From Myxococcota bacterium (GTDB taxonomy: Bacteria > Myxococcota_A > UBA9160 > SMWR01), in contig JBCCEW010000010.1 of assembly GCA_039030075.1 (NCBI GenBank), forward strand, positions 62,001 through 126,000: a stretch of DNA of 64,000 bases, read 5' to 3'. Position numbers and translations under genes: made by a program. Under the pieces are notes generated by a model, which was given only the letters and a program-made list of their open reading frames with translations, was not told where the DNA came from and searched no databases. Every line of letters starts with the position of its first letter. Position 1 is the first letter of the stretch. This document shows positions 16,766 to 25,468 of the stretch, in pieces.

Positions 16766-17245
16766 TCACTCGCCCAGGGCGTCCCGCCAGCCCGCGAGCC
16801 AGGTCTCCGCCCGGGGCCCGCCCGCGCGGGCCTCGATCACGCGCTCGGCCTCCCCATCGCGATCGAGGGTGATCGCGAGATGGTCCGCGGGCCAGGCCTC
16901 CGGTACCCGTTCGCTCCACTCGACCGCGAGCACACGATCCGAGCCGAGCCAATCGAGCAAGCCCGCATTCTCGAGCTCCAGGGCGTCGGCCACGCGGTAG
17001 CAATCGACATGAACCAACCGGCCACCGTGTGGAAGCACGTGTTCTGCTGCCAACACGAACGTTGGACTCTGTACGCGCGCTGGATCGAGACCGAGACCCT
17101 CGGCAAGCCCCTTCACGAAGTGCGTCTTCCCGGCGCCCAGGGGTCCGCTCAGGCAGAGCACCGCACCGCGCCCGGGGTCGAGGGCCAGGGCGAGGCTCGC
17201 TGCGATCTCGGCGGTGCGCTCAGGAGTCGGGGAAACCCATCGCAA
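16766..17245 (-). CDS. tsaE: tRNA threonylcarbamoyladenosine biosynthesis ATPase
   Basis: A 159-residue P-loop protein that works with TsaB and TsaD to make t6A37 in ANN-decoding tRNAs. The Walker A motif is SGPLGAGKTHF (about 33-43). SPTFVLAAEHV, GRLVHVDCYRVAD and VLAVEWSERVPE are the usual TsaE segments, including the Glu-Trp-Ser-Glu block. The best start is a TTG at 17245 that overlaps the end of the upstream nnr gene by about 25 bases; no ATG or GTG is suitably placed. In many delta-proteobacteria the next gene is lysC, but here the next minus-strand gene is the island methyltransferase. Confidence 0.9.
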   Translation of the reverse strand: MRWVSPTPERTAEIAASLALALDPGRGAVLCLSGPLGAGKTHFVKGLAEGLGLDPARVQSPTFVLAAEHVLPHGGRLVHVDCYRVADALELENAGLLDWLGSDRVLAVEWSERVPEAWPADHLAITLDRDGEAERVIEARAGGPRAETWLAGWRDALGE

Positions 17246-18878
17246 GCGCGTGGTCCTCTTCCTGGAACGAGAAGCCGGGGACGCTCCGCTCCCGGAGCTC
17301 AGCGATCGCCGCCGGGAGCCCCTCGAGAAGGTCGCGGGCCTGGAGTCCCGCGTCCCCGAACTGGCGCGACCAGCGATCCGCTGCGGCCCCGTGCAGGTAC
17401 ACCCCGAGACACGCGGCGTCGAACACCCCGACGCCCTGGGCGAGCAACGCCGTGATGGCACCCAGCAGCACGTCCCCGGTGCCCCCTGTCGCGAGTGCGG
17501 GCCCCCCGGTCGGGTTGATCCGCTCGTATTCGTCGGGCGAAGCGATGACCGTGCCCGCACCCTTCAAGACGACGACCGCACCCGTACGCGCGGCGAGCTC
17601 GCGCGCTGCGCCGAGGCGATCCTCGTTGATGGTCGCGGCGGAGAGGTCGAGCAGCGCGCCCGCTTCGCCCGGATGCGGCGTCAACACCGTCGCGCCGGGT
17701 CGCCCCCGCAATGGCTCGAGGTCTCCGGCGAAGGCGAAGAGCGCGTCGGCATCCAGCGCGAGTGGAGACTCGATCCGCTTCGACACAGCGCGCACCCAGG
17801 CCAGCGTTTCTTCGCCTCGCCCGATGCCGGGGCCGAGCCCCACGGCGTCGCGGGTCCGCGCCAGCGAGACGACGCCCTCTTCGGCGGCTGCCGCGAAGAC
17901 GCTGCCGTCGAGATCCGGCAGGGGCTCCGTCATCGCTTCCAGGGTCTTCTCTTCGCAGACCTCGTGCACACCCGCCGGACACGCGAGGGTCACCAGCCCC
18001 GCCCCGGTCCGCCCGGCCGCTTCGGAGGCGAGGATCGCGGCCCCGGTCTTTCCCTGGGAGCCAGCCACGATCAGGGCGTGGCCGAAGCTGCCCTTGTGCC
18101 CCGATCGGGGCCGTTCGGGAAGCGCAGTTGCCGCACCCGTCTGGGTCCATGTGCTCACATGACGCGTGAGGGTTCTCGAAGTTCCGCCGTCGCCATCGGG
18201 AGCGTCCTGGGGGTCCGGAGCCGTATCGGCGATCCCGATCCGCGCGACCTCGATGCCCCCCGCGTGGGAACGCCCCGGCTCGAGCAGGTGCCCGGGCTTG
18301 GGGAGCCCGAGCGCGACCGTGAGATCCGCCTCGACCGCGGTCCCCTGGACTTGACCCGTGTCGGTGTGGATGCCGCTGGGAATGTCGACGGCGACCACCC
18401 GCACCCTTCCGCCGGACGCACCGCGCAGGAAGTTGAGCTGCTCGACCCACTGTGCGAGAGCGCCGGTGAGCGGGCGTGCGAGCCCGGTCCCGAAGAGTGC
18501 GTCGACGACGACGCCTTCCGTGGCCACGCCGCGCAGCGGAGGCTCCAGCGTGTCGGCGACGTCGACGCCGACGGCCCGGGCCCGCGCGCGCTGCACCGCG
18601 GCGTCCTCGCCGGGCGCGCCAGCCAGGGAAGCGAAGACGGGAACGCCGAGCAGCTTCAGCTGCCGCGCGATCACCAACCCGTCGCCGCCGTTGTTCCCGC
18701 GGCCACAGACGACGTGGACGAGCTCACCGGGACGACGCACCGACAGCACCAGACGCACGACTTCGCGCCCGGCGCTCTCCATGAGCACTTCCGCCGGAAT
18801 GCCCCACCCCTCGATCGTGTGGCGGTCGAGCGCGCGCATCTGCGCCGCGCTCGGGAGGGGCCAGCTCCGCCGTGTCAC
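17220..18878 (-). CDS. nnrD: bifunctional NAD(P)H-hydrate epimerase / ADP-dependent NAD(P)H-hydrate dehydratase
   Basis: A 552-residue repair enzyme for hydrated NADH and NADPH. The N-terminal YjeF_N epimerase half (1-220) shows VVCGRGNNGGDGLVIARQL, VDALFGTGLARPL, DIPSGIHTDTG and LGLPKPGHLL. The C-terminal kinase-fold dehydratase half (250-550) shows SHVALIVAGS-like ALIVAGSQGKTGAAILAS, VGLGPGIGRGEETL, LDADALFAFAG, VLTPHPGEAGAL, VVLKGAGTVIASP and ATGGTGDVLLGAI, whose Gly-Thr-Gly-Asp carries the catalytic Asp. It starts at a GTG four bases inside the end of the pdxJ-like gene and runs into tsaE. The common intervening acpS gene is absent from this string. Confidence 0.94.
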   Translation of the reverse strand: MTRRSWPLPSAAQMRALDRHTIEGWGIPAEVLMESAGREVVRLVLSVRRPGELVHVVCGRGNNGGDGLVIARQLKLLGVPVFASLAGAPGEDAAVQRARARAVGVDVADTLEPPLRGVATEGVVVDALFGTGLARPLTGALAQWVEQLNFLRGASGGRVRVVAVDIPSGIHTDTGQVQGTAVEADLTVALGLPKPGHLLEPGRSHAGGIEVARIGIADTAPDPQDAPDGDGGTSRTLTRHVSTWTQTGAATALPERPRSGHKGSFGHALIVAGSQGKTGAAILASEAAGRTGAGLVTLACPAGVHEVCEEKTLEAMTEPLPDLDGSVFAAAAEEGVVSLARTRDAVGLGPGIGRGEETLAWVRAVSKRIESPLALDADALFAFAGDLEPLRGRPGATVLTPHPGEAGALLDLSAATINEDRLGAARELAARTGAVVVLKGAGTVIASPDEYERINPTGGPALATGGTGDVLLGAITALLAQGVGVFDAACLGVYLHGAAADRWSRQFGDAGLQARDLLEGLPAAIAELRERSVPGFSFQEEDHALAMGFPDS

Positions 18879-19585
18879 GCGATGAGATCCCGCAGGTCGC
18901 GCAGGGCGCGGTCCAGACCGACGAGCACTGCGCGCGACAGCGCCGCGCGGCCGACCGCCACCCGCTCTGCAGCGGGCGCCGCTTCGACGACCTCCGGGAG
19001 CGCGCGGTAGTCGAGCCCACCCGACACCCCGACCCCGAGTCCGACCTTCGCCGCCAGGCGGGCGGCGTCCCCGAGCTGCTCGAGCGCCTGACGGCGCTCG
19101 TTGCCCGGCAGATCGACCAGCGCGCCGGTGTAGAGCTCTACGCGGGAGACGCCCGCGGCATGCGCCGCCTTCACCGCGTCGAGGTTCGGCGGAATCAGCC
19201 CCGCCACGACGAGACCAGCTTCGCGCAGGCCCCGAATCGCTCCGGCGATCCCGTCGGCGTCCTGGCGCAGATCGAGCGGGCTCGCCGCCGCGCGTCCTTC
19301 CGCACGGTCGCCGGCGAGCAGCACGGCATCGGGGCGCAGCTCCAGAGCCGCGCGCAGCAGCGTCTCGAGGGCGGGCATGCGCAGCTCGAGGCGTCGCGCC
19401 GCGCGTCGCGTATCCCGCAGGTCCTCTTCACTGACCGGCTTGCCGTCGACGTTAACGCCGAGGCGCACGGCATCGACGCCCGCGAGTTCCGCCAGGGTCG
19501 CGGCCGCCGCCAGGTCGACTTCACTCGCCGCCGTCGCCTCTCGCAGGCTCGGCAACGCATCCAGCTCCAGAATCAAGCTCCGCAC
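18875..19585 (-). CDS. PdxJ-family protein lacking the catalytic residues
   Basis: A 236-residue TIM-barrel protein in the usual pdxJ position after glmM. It aligns along its length with E. coli pyridoxine 5'-phosphate synthase: AELAGVDAVRL, LRMPALETLLRAALELRPDAVLL, AGVSRVELYTGA and VAVGRAALSRAVLVGL. The active-site residues are not kept. By my hand alignment the equivalent of His45 is Gly43, Arg47 is Asn45, His52 is Pro50, Glu72 is Arg69, and His193 (normally GHGL) is Gly189 within VSGGLDY. The N-terminal VNIDH motif is also lost. It therefore probably does not make pyridoxine phosphate by the known mechanism. It starts at a GTG sharing one base with the glmM TAG (TAGTG). Substrate or partner is unknown. 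Confidence 0.8.
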   Translation of the reverse strand: MRSLILELDALPSLREATAASEVDLAAAATLAELAGVDAVRLGVNVDGKPVSEEDLRDTRRAARRLELRMPALETLLRAALELRPDAVLLAGDRAEGRAAASPLDLRQDADGIAGAIRGLREAGLVVAGLIPPNLDAVKAAHAAGVSRVELYTGALVDLPGNERRQALEQLGDAARLAAKVGLGVGVSGGLDYRALPEVVEAAPAAERVAVGRAALSRAVLVGLDRALRDLRDLIA

Positions 19586-20949
19586 TAGTCCACCTCTCCC
19601 AGACTCTGCTGCAACGCGCCCGCCAGCTCATCGGCTGCCGACCGCACCCGCTCTTCGTCGTCTCCTTCGACCATCACCCGCGCCTTGGGCTCGGTGCCGC
19701 TGTACCGCACCAGGACGCGGCCACGGCCCTGGAGCTCGGACTCGACCCGGGCAAGCACCTGCTGAAAGCGCGGCAGCTCCTCGACCGCACGCTTCTTCGC
19801 CACGGTGACGTTCACGAGCACCTGGGGGACCGGCTCGAAATCCGCGACGAGTTCGGAGAGCCGCTTGCCGCTGCGGCGCAGGATCGCGAGCACCTGGAGC
19901 GCCGTCAGCAGCCCGTCGCCCGTCGTGTTGTGATCGAGCAGCACCACGTGGCCCGACTGTTCGCCGCCGAGATTCAGCCCCTGCTCGCGCATGGCCTCCA
20001 CGACGTAGCGATCGCCCACCGCGGTTCGCACGAGTTCGAGTCCGAGACCGGCCAGGCCACGCTCGAGCCCGAGATTGCTCATCACGGTTGCCACGACCTT
20101 CCCCGCACGCAGGGCGCCGCGGGAATGGAGATCGCGCGCCAGGAGGAGCAGCAGCGCGTCGCCGTCGACCGTCTGACCGCGCTCGTCGATCATGATGCAG
20201 CGGTCGGCATCTCCGTCGAGGGCGATGCCGACGTCGGCGCGCAGCTCCTCGACCTTCGCGCCCGTGCGCTCGGGATGGAGCGCACCGAAACCATCGTTGA
20301 TGTTGCGACCGTTCGGGTCGACGCCGAGCGCGAACACCTCCGCCCCCAGCTCGTGTAGCACCGTCGGACCGACCTTGTACGCCGCGCCGTGACCACAGTC
20401 GAGCACGACGCGCAGGCCGTCGAGCTCCAGGTCGCGGGGGAAGCTGTTCTTCAGGAACACGACGTAGCGCCCTTCGACGTCGTCGATCCGCCGCGCAGCG
20501 CCAATCGCGTCGGCAGGCGCGCGGTGCTGCGCGAGTTCGCCGCTCGCGATCAGCTCCTCCATCCGCATCTCGAGGGCGTCGGGAAGCTTGAAGCCGTCGC
20601 GCGAAAAGAACTTGATGCCGTTGTCCTGATACGGATTGTGACTCGCCGAGATCATCACGCCGGCGTCGCAGCGCATGTCCGCCGTCAGGAAAGCCATGCC
20701 CGGCGTGGGCATCGGACCCACCTGCAACACGTCGACGCCCATCGAGCACACGCCCGCCGCGAGGGCATCCTCGAAGAGGTAGCCCGAGAGCCGGGTGTCC
20801 TTGCCGATGATCACCCGGGGCCGGTCCTTCCCCCGGCTCGCGAACACGTGGGCCACGGCCTGCCCCAGAGCCAGGGCGGTCTCGGCGGTCATCGGGTGCT
20901 CATTGGCGCGGCCGCGCACCCCGTCGGTCCCGAACAAACGCTCGCTCAT
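19585..20949 (-). CDS. glmM: phosphoglucosamine mutase
   Basis: A 454-residue enzyme that converts glucosamine-6-phosphate to glucosamine-1-phosphate for peptidoglycan and LPS precursors. It opens with RLFGTDGVRGRANEHPMTAE, carries the phosphoserine loop GVMISASHNPYQDNGIKFF (Ser103), the metal loop ALDGDADRCIMIDE, the sugar-binding LGGEQSGHVVLLD and the phosphate-binding RYSGTEPKARVMVEG near the C-terminus. The length fits the family. The ATG at 20949 overlaps the ybbR stop by four bases. Lying next to cdaA and ybbR is typical, since GlmM can bind and inhibit CdaA in other bacteria; whether that happens here is not shown by sequence. Confidence 0.96.
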   Translation of the reverse strand: MSERLFGTDGVRGRANEHPMTAETALALGQAVAHVFASRGKDRPRVIIGKDTRLSGYLFEDALAAGVCSMGVDVLQVGPMPTPGMAFLTADMRCDAGVMISASHNPYQDNGIKFFSRDGFKLPDALEMRMEELIASGELAQHRAPADAIGAARRIDDVEGRYVVFLKNSFPRDLELDGLRVVLDCGHGAAYKVGPTVLHELGAEVFALGVDPNGRNINDGFGALHPERTGAKVEELRADVGIALDGDADRCIMIDERGQTVDGDALLLLLARDLHSRGALRAGKVVATVMSNLGLERGLAGLGLELVRTAVGDRYVVEAMREQGLNLGGEQSGHVVLLDHNTTGDGLLTALQVLAILRRSGKRLSELVADFEPVPQVLVNVTVAKKRAVEELPRFQQVLARVESELQGRGRVLVRYSGTEPKARVMVEGDDEERVRSAADELAGALQQSLGEVD

Positions 20950-21632
20950 GCGCTCGGATTCTCTCCTGCCGCGTCGGGGGAGACGACCGGCGGCTCCGGA
21001 ATCGCGACGATCTCGACCCGAACGGTGATCTCGTCGTCCTCTTCCATCCAGACGTGATCCACCAGCGAAAGCCGGACCTTCCGCTCCACCGATCCGCTGA
21101 GCCCACGAATGTCGATGGTCTCGGTGACGGCTTCTCGCATGCGCAGCACTTCGCGACGTTCTCCGGTCAGCCACACCTGGGTTGGCTCCACGTCGATCAC
21201 CCCGAGCTCGTAGCCCGCCGCCGGGTCTCCCGTGACATCGGCGCGCACGCGCAGCGACTTGCGCCCGCGGCGGGCGAAGCGCAGCTCGAGACTCGCGGGA
21301 GAACGGCTGACGATCCGGGCGCCGGTGGGGAGCTGCTCTTCGATGCGACCCGCGTCCACCTCGTAGATGGCGTCCCCGGCCTGGGCGCCCGAGACCTCGA
21401 CGGGGTAGTCGATCCGCGACGGCCCGACGTCGCGCAGCGCCGCCCGGCTCCCGAGGACGCGAATGTTCACCGCCCGCGCGCTCTGCCCGACCAGGACGAG
21501 GTCGTCCGGCACGCCCTCGAACACGATCGGGATGTCCACGCCGCGTTCGATCTCGGAGGTACCGTGGGCCATGCTCCACAGCGCCATCGCGATCAGCCAA
21601 GCGAGCAGCAGGGTTCCGAAGCGGATCGGCAT
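20946..21632 (-). CDS. ybbR: YbbR-domain protein (CdaR-like regulator of diadenylate cyclase)
   Basis: A 228-residue protein with one N-terminal membrane helix (FGTLLLAWLIAMALWSMA) followed by two YbbR-type beta repeats. The first covers about 30-110 (VDIPIVFEGVPDDLVLVGQS) and the second about 118-205 (VRADVTGDPAAGYELGVIDV, then VWLTGERREVL). Typical YbbR/CdaR proteins have four repeats; two to three are common in proteobacterial versions. It sits six bases after cdaA and overlaps glmM by ATGA. In Firmicutes CdaR controls CdaA across the membrane, and the gene order suggests the same partnership. Regulation in this lineage is inferred. Confidence 0.88.
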   Translation of the reverse strand: MPIRFGTLLLAWLIAMALWSMAHGTSEIERGVDIPIVFEGVPDDLVLVGQSARAVNIRVLGSRAALRDVGPSRIDYPVEVSGAQAGDAIYEVDAGRIEEQLPTGARIVSRSPASLELRFARRGRKSLRVRADVTGDPAAGYELGVIDVEPTQVWLTGERREVLRMREAVTETIDIRGLSGSVERKVRLSLVDHVWMEEDDEITVRVEIVAIPEPPVVSPDAAGENPSA

Positions 21633-21638
21633 CCTTCC

Positions 21639-22595
21639 CTAGACCGCCTTCTGCATCGAGCCGTCGTCGTCCGGCGCGGGAGGCGGCTCTTCCGGATCGG
21701 AAGACGCCTCTTCTTCGCCCTCGCCTTCCTCGCCCTCTTCGCTCTCGGGCAGCGGCTCGACGGCGAGCTCGGTCGCGGGGATGTCGCGCAGATCGCGGCG
21801 ATCGCCGTTCAGGATGTCCCGCAAGACCGCACGCAGCCTGGGCCCGTCGAGGCCCTGGGCCATCGCGCCGCCGAAGACGAGCGAGATCGCTCCGGTCTCC
21901 TCGGAGACGACGACCACGACTGCGTCGGTTTCCTCGGTGAGGCCCACCGCCGCGCGATGGCGCGTGCCAACCCCTTCGGGCAGGTCTTCGCGCAGCGTCA
22001 GCGGGAGGATGCAGCCGGCGTACGAGATGCGCCCGGCCTGCACGACCACGGCGCCGTCGTGGAGCGGCGAGTAGGGAATGAAGATCGAGACCAACAAATC
22101 CTTGGCGACCGTCGCGTCGAGCGCGGTGCCGGTCTCGGTCTCGATCTGGTCATCGAGCTGGGTCTCGCGCTCGAGGACGACCAACGCACCGATGCGCTTG
22201 CGGGCCAGCTCCTGACAGGAGCGCACCACTTCTTCGACGATCTGGGTCTCGCGCGCCAAGGAAACCGACGGGAAGAACCCGCGGCCCACCCGCGCGAGGG
22301 CGCGCCGGATGTCGTGCTGGAAGAGCACGATCACGATCAACACGCCGTACTGGACGAAGTTCTCGAGGACGGTGCGCAGCGTGACGAGCTGGAAGAACTC
22401 GGAGGCCAGGCTCGCCGCGAACAGCACGAGCAGCCCGAGCATGATCTGGAACGCGCGCGTGCCGCGGATCAGCAGCAAGAGCCAGTAGATCCCGATCGTC
22501 ACCAGCACGATGTCGATCACGTCGCGAACCGGGTCGAAGTTCGCGCCGAAGACCTCGATGAGATCCTGGATCCACTCCCAGATCGTCTCGATCAC
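21639..22595 (-). CDS. cdaA: diadenylate cyclase (c-di-AMP synthase)
   Basis: A 318-residue membrane enzyme that makes cyclic di-AMP from two ATP. Three N-terminal hydrophobic segments (about 25-90) precede the DAC domain. The catalytic DGA motif is at 180-182 (SPLHDGAVVV) and the RHR motif at 212-214 (GVGTRHRAAVGL), with VVSEETGAISLVFGG beyond. The last 45 residues are an unusual acidic, Pro-rich tail (ESEEGEEGEGEEEASS). It overlaps folP by ATGA (22592-22595) and leads into ybbR and glmM. C-di-AMP genes are common in delta-proteobacteria, unlike most other proteobacteria, which supports the lineage call. Confidence 0.95.
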   Translation of the reverse strand: MIETIWEWIQDLIEVFGANFDPVRDVIDIVLVTIGIYWLLLLIRGTRAFQIMLGLLVLFAASLASEFFQLVTLRTVLENFVQYGVLIVIVLFQHDIRRALARVGRGFFPSVSLARETQIVEEVVRSCQELARKRIGALVVLERETQLDDQIETETGTALDATVAKDLLVSIFIPYSPLHDGAVVVQAGRISYAGCILPLTLREDLPEGVGTRHRAAVGLTEETDAVVVVVSEETGAISLVFGGAMAQGLDGPRLRAVLRDILNGDRRDLRDIPATELAVEPLPESEEGEEGEGEEEASSDPEEPPPAPDDDGSMQKAV

Positions 22596-23455
22596 GCCGG
22601 GGTCCTCCCGGCGTCCGCATCACGGGCCGCTCGCAACGCGCGCGCGACGGCGACCACCCGGACCGCTCCGGCCACGTCGTGCACCCGCACCGTGTCGGCG
22701 CCCTCATAGACGGCGATCGCACACGCGGCGTGGGTGGCCGCATCGCGTTCGGGAGCGGGGTCCCCGGTGAGCGCGCCGAGAAAGGCCTTGCGCGAGGGTC
22801 CGACCCACACGGGGAAGCTCCCCCCCACGGCCCCGCGCAGCGCGCCGATGCGGGTCAGCAGCGCGTGGTTGTCTTCGGGGCGCTTTCCGAATCCGATCCC
22901 GGGATCGACCGCCAGCGCTGCGTCTGGCAGGCCGGCGTCGCGCGCCCAGGCGACCGACTCGCGGAGCTCGCCGGCCACCTCTTCGATCACGCGGTCGTAG
23001 TGCGGGTCGTCCTGCATCGTCTCCGGCGTACCGCGGGCATGTCCGAGGACCAGGCCAGCACCATGTCGCGACACGACCTCGGCGAGCGCGGGCTCGAAGC
23101 GCAGACCCGAGACATCGTTGACGACCTCGGCGCCCGCGGCGAGCGCGGCATCCGCCACCTCTGACTTGCGGGTGTCGACCGAGATCGGCGTGGCGAAACG
23201 CTTCGCGAGCGCCTCGATCAGCGGAACGGTGCGCGCGCACTCTTCGTCGACCGAGACCTCGCGAGCCCCCGGCCGGGTCGATTCGCCGCCCACATCGAGA
23301 AGATCGACGCCGGCTTCGACCTGCCCGGCCGCCAGTTCGAGCGCAGGCCCGAGATGGAGTCCGCCTCCATCGACGAACCGACCGCCGTCCGAGAAGGAGT
23401 CCGGGGTGGCGTTGAGTACACCGACCACCCGTGCCGTCTGCAGGATCGCCGACAT
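22592..23455 (-). CDS. folP: dihydropteroate synthase
   Basis: A 287-residue TIM-barrel enzyme joining p-aminobenzoate to hydroxymethyl-dihydropterin pyrophosphate for folate synthesis. The pterin/pyrophosphate signature VGVLNATPDSFSDGG is at 11-25. DLLDVGGESTRPGAREVSVDEE, ISVDTRKSEVADAALAAGA, VNDVSGL, DPGIGFGKRPEDN and the C-terminal RVHDVAGAVRVVAV motif are all present. It starts 12 bases after the ftsH stop and overlaps cdaA. Nothing unusual was seen in its active-site motifs. Confidence 0.96.
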   Translation of the reverse strand: MSAILQTARVVGVLNATPDSFSDGGRFVDGGGLHLGPALELAAGQVEAGVDLLDVGGESTRPGAREVSVDEECARTVPLIEALAKRFATPISVDTRKSEVADAALAAGAEVVNDVSGLRFEPALAEVVSRHGAGLVLGHARGTPETMQDDPHYDRVIEEVAGELRESVAWARDAGLPDAALAVDPGIGFGKRPEDNHALLTRIGALRGAVGGSFPVWVGPSRKAFLGALTGDPAPERDAATHAACAIAVYEGADTVRVHDVAGAVRVVAVARALRAARDADAGRTPA

Positions 23456-23467
23456 GCGGCGCTCCTC

Positions 23468-25387
23468 CTAGCCGGGAACGGGCTCGGGGTCGGGTAGCTT
23501 GTCTCCGGGGAAGGTCTCGGAGGGCTCCGCCTCGGCCCGTTTCCGCGGGGGGTCGTTCTTTTTCGCGGGGACGACGGGGGTGGGGAGCGGGGGCATCGGT
23601 CTGCCCTCGAGCAAGCACTTCAGCTCCTCGGCGTCGAGGGTCTCGCGCTCGAGAAGCGCTTCGCTGATGCGGTCGAGAATCTCCCGGTTCTCATCCAGCA
23701 GGTTGTAGGCCGACTTGTACTGGTTCGTCAGGATGTCACTGATTTCCTGATCGATCTGCATGGCCTTGTCGTTGCTGTAGTCCTTGCGGGCGACGAAATC
23801 GCGGCCCAGGAACACGTCGTGATCGTCGTCGGCGAAGGACACCGGCCCGATCTTGTCGCTCATGCCGTAGGTGCAGACCATGCGTCGCGCCTGCTCCGTG
23901 GCCTGCTTCAGGTCGTTCGAGGCGCCGGTGGTGAAGTGGCCGAAGACCAGCTCCTCGGCGGCCCGACCGCCCATGGCGTGCTTGATCTGAGCCAGGATCT
24001 CCTGCTTCGAGAGGCCGTAGCGGTCCTCTTCCGGCATGGTCATCGTCACGCCCAGGGCCATTCCGCGCGGGATGATCGTGACCTTGTGCACCGGATCGGC
24101 CTCTTCGGTGAGCATTGCGACCAGCGCGTGCCCGGCCTCGTGGTAGGCCGTCTCGCGCTTGTCCTCTTCGCTCATGATGAGGCTCTTGCGCTCGGTGCCC
24201 AGGATGACCTTGTCCTTCGCCGCTTCGAAGTCGACGATGTGGACCTGATCGGCGTCGCGACGGGCCGCGAGCAGCGCGGACTCGTTCACCAGGTTCTGGA
24301 GGTCGGCACCGACGAAGCCCGGGGTGCCCCGCGCGATGATCTCGAGGTCGACGTCGTCGGCCAGGTTCACGCGGTTGGTGTGGACCTTGAGGATGGCGAT
24401 GCGGCCGCGCAGGTCGGGGCGCGGCACCACCACGCGGCGGTCGAAGCGCCCGGGGCGCAGCAGCGCCGGGTCGAGCACGTCGGGCCGGTTGGTGGCGGCG
24501 ATCAGGATCACGCCTTCGTTGCTCTCGAAGCCATCCATCTCGACGAGCAGCTGATTGAGCGTCTGCTCGCGCTCGTCGTGACCGCCGCCCAGCCCGGCGC
24601 CGCGGTGGCGCCCGACGGCGTCGATCTCATCGATGAAGATGATGCAGGGAGCGTTCTTCTTGCCTTGCAAGAAGAGGTCGCGGACGCGCGACGCACCGAC
24701 GCCCACGAACATCTCGACGAAGTCACTTCCCGAGATGGAGAAGAACGGCACACCGGCCTCGCCGGCGACGGCGCGGGCCAGCAGCGTCTTGCCCGTGCCG
24801 GGCGGTCCGATCAGGAGGACGCCTTTCGGAATGCGGCCGCCCAGGCGGGTGAACTTCTTGGGCTCGCGCAGGAACTCGATGATCTCCTCGAGCTCGACCT
24901 TCGACTCTTCGACGCCTGCGACGTCCTCGAAGGTGACGCGATGTTGATTCTCGGTGAGCAGGCGGGCCCGGCTCTTGCCGAAGCTCATCGCCTTGCCCCC
25001 ACCCGCCTGCATCTGGCGGATGAAGAAGATCCAGAGACCGATGATCAGCAGCAGCGGGAACCACATGATCAGGATCTGGCGCCAGAAGCCGGCCTCGGGC
25101 TTCGGCCGGGCCTCTACGGTCCCGACCTTCGTGCGGAGATTCGCGATCAGGCCTTCGGTGATGGCCGGTGCGTAGGTGGTGAACTCGCTGCCATCGCTCT
25201 TCGTGCCGCTGATCTGGTTCTCCTCGATCACGACCGAGGAGATCGACTCGCGCTCGACTTCTTCGAGGAAGTCGCTGTAGGCCAGGGGCGGCGGCGGCTG
25301 CTGGCCCTGCCGCAGCATCGTCACCAGCAGGAGGATCATCACCAGGATGACGACCCAAAGAGCCATGTTTCGGTACTGGTTGTTCAC
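23468..25387 (-). CDS. ftsH: ATP-dependent zinc metalloprotease FtsH
   Basis: A 639-residue membrane-bound AAA+ protease for quality control of membrane and cytosolic proteins. TM helices lie at about 8-25 and 104-123 around a periplasmic domain. Walker A is GPPGTGKT (194-201), Walker [10 protein letters not shown] (248-256), and the second region of homology [15 protein letters not shown] includes the arginine fingers. The zinc site is HEAGH at 416-420, with a downstream NDLKQAT region supplying the third ligand. The Pro/Glu-rich C-terminal tail is poorly conserved. I chose the GTG at 25387 ([10 protein letters not shown]), with GGAG upstream, over an ATG at 25447 that would add a basic leader. 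The 81-bp gap to tilS contains an AT-richer stretch that may hold a promoter. Confidence 0.97.
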   Translation of the reverse strand: MNNQYRNMALWVVILVMILLLVTMLRQGQQPPPPLAYSDFLEEVERESISSVVIEENQISGTKSDGSEFTTYAPAITEGLIANLRTKVGTVEARPKPEAGFWRQILIMWFPLLLIIGLWIFFIRQMQAGGGKAMSFGKSRARLLTENQHRVTFEDVAGVEESKVELEEIIEFLREPKKFTRLGGRIPKGVLLIGPPGTGKTLLARAVAGEAGVPFFSISGSDFVEMFVGVGASRVRDLFLQGKKNAPCIIFIDEIDAVGRHRGAGLGGGHDEREQTLNQLLVEMDGFESNEGVILIAATNRPDVLDPALLRPGRFDRRVVVPRPDLRGRIAILKVHTNRVNLADDVDLEIIARGTPGFVGADLQNLVNESALLAARRDADQVHIVDFEAAKDKVILGTERKSLIMSEEDKRETAYHEAGHALVAMLTEEADPVHKVTIIPRGMALGVTMTMPEEDRYGLSKQEILAQIKHAMGGRAAEELVFGHFTTGASNDLKQATEQARRMVCTYGMSDKIGPVSFADDDHDVFLGRDFVARKDYSNDKAMQIDQEISDILTNQYKSAYNLLDENREILDRISEALLERETLDAEELKCLLEGRPMPPLPTPVVPAKKNDPPRKRAEAEPSETFPGDKLPDPEPVPG

Positions 25388-25468
25388 CCGATTCTCCGCT
25401 GGCCGCCGGCTGTGCGGCGGGCTCGACCCGCTGGGCGCTCGGGCCAAAAGCTGAGTGTTGAGAACAGT

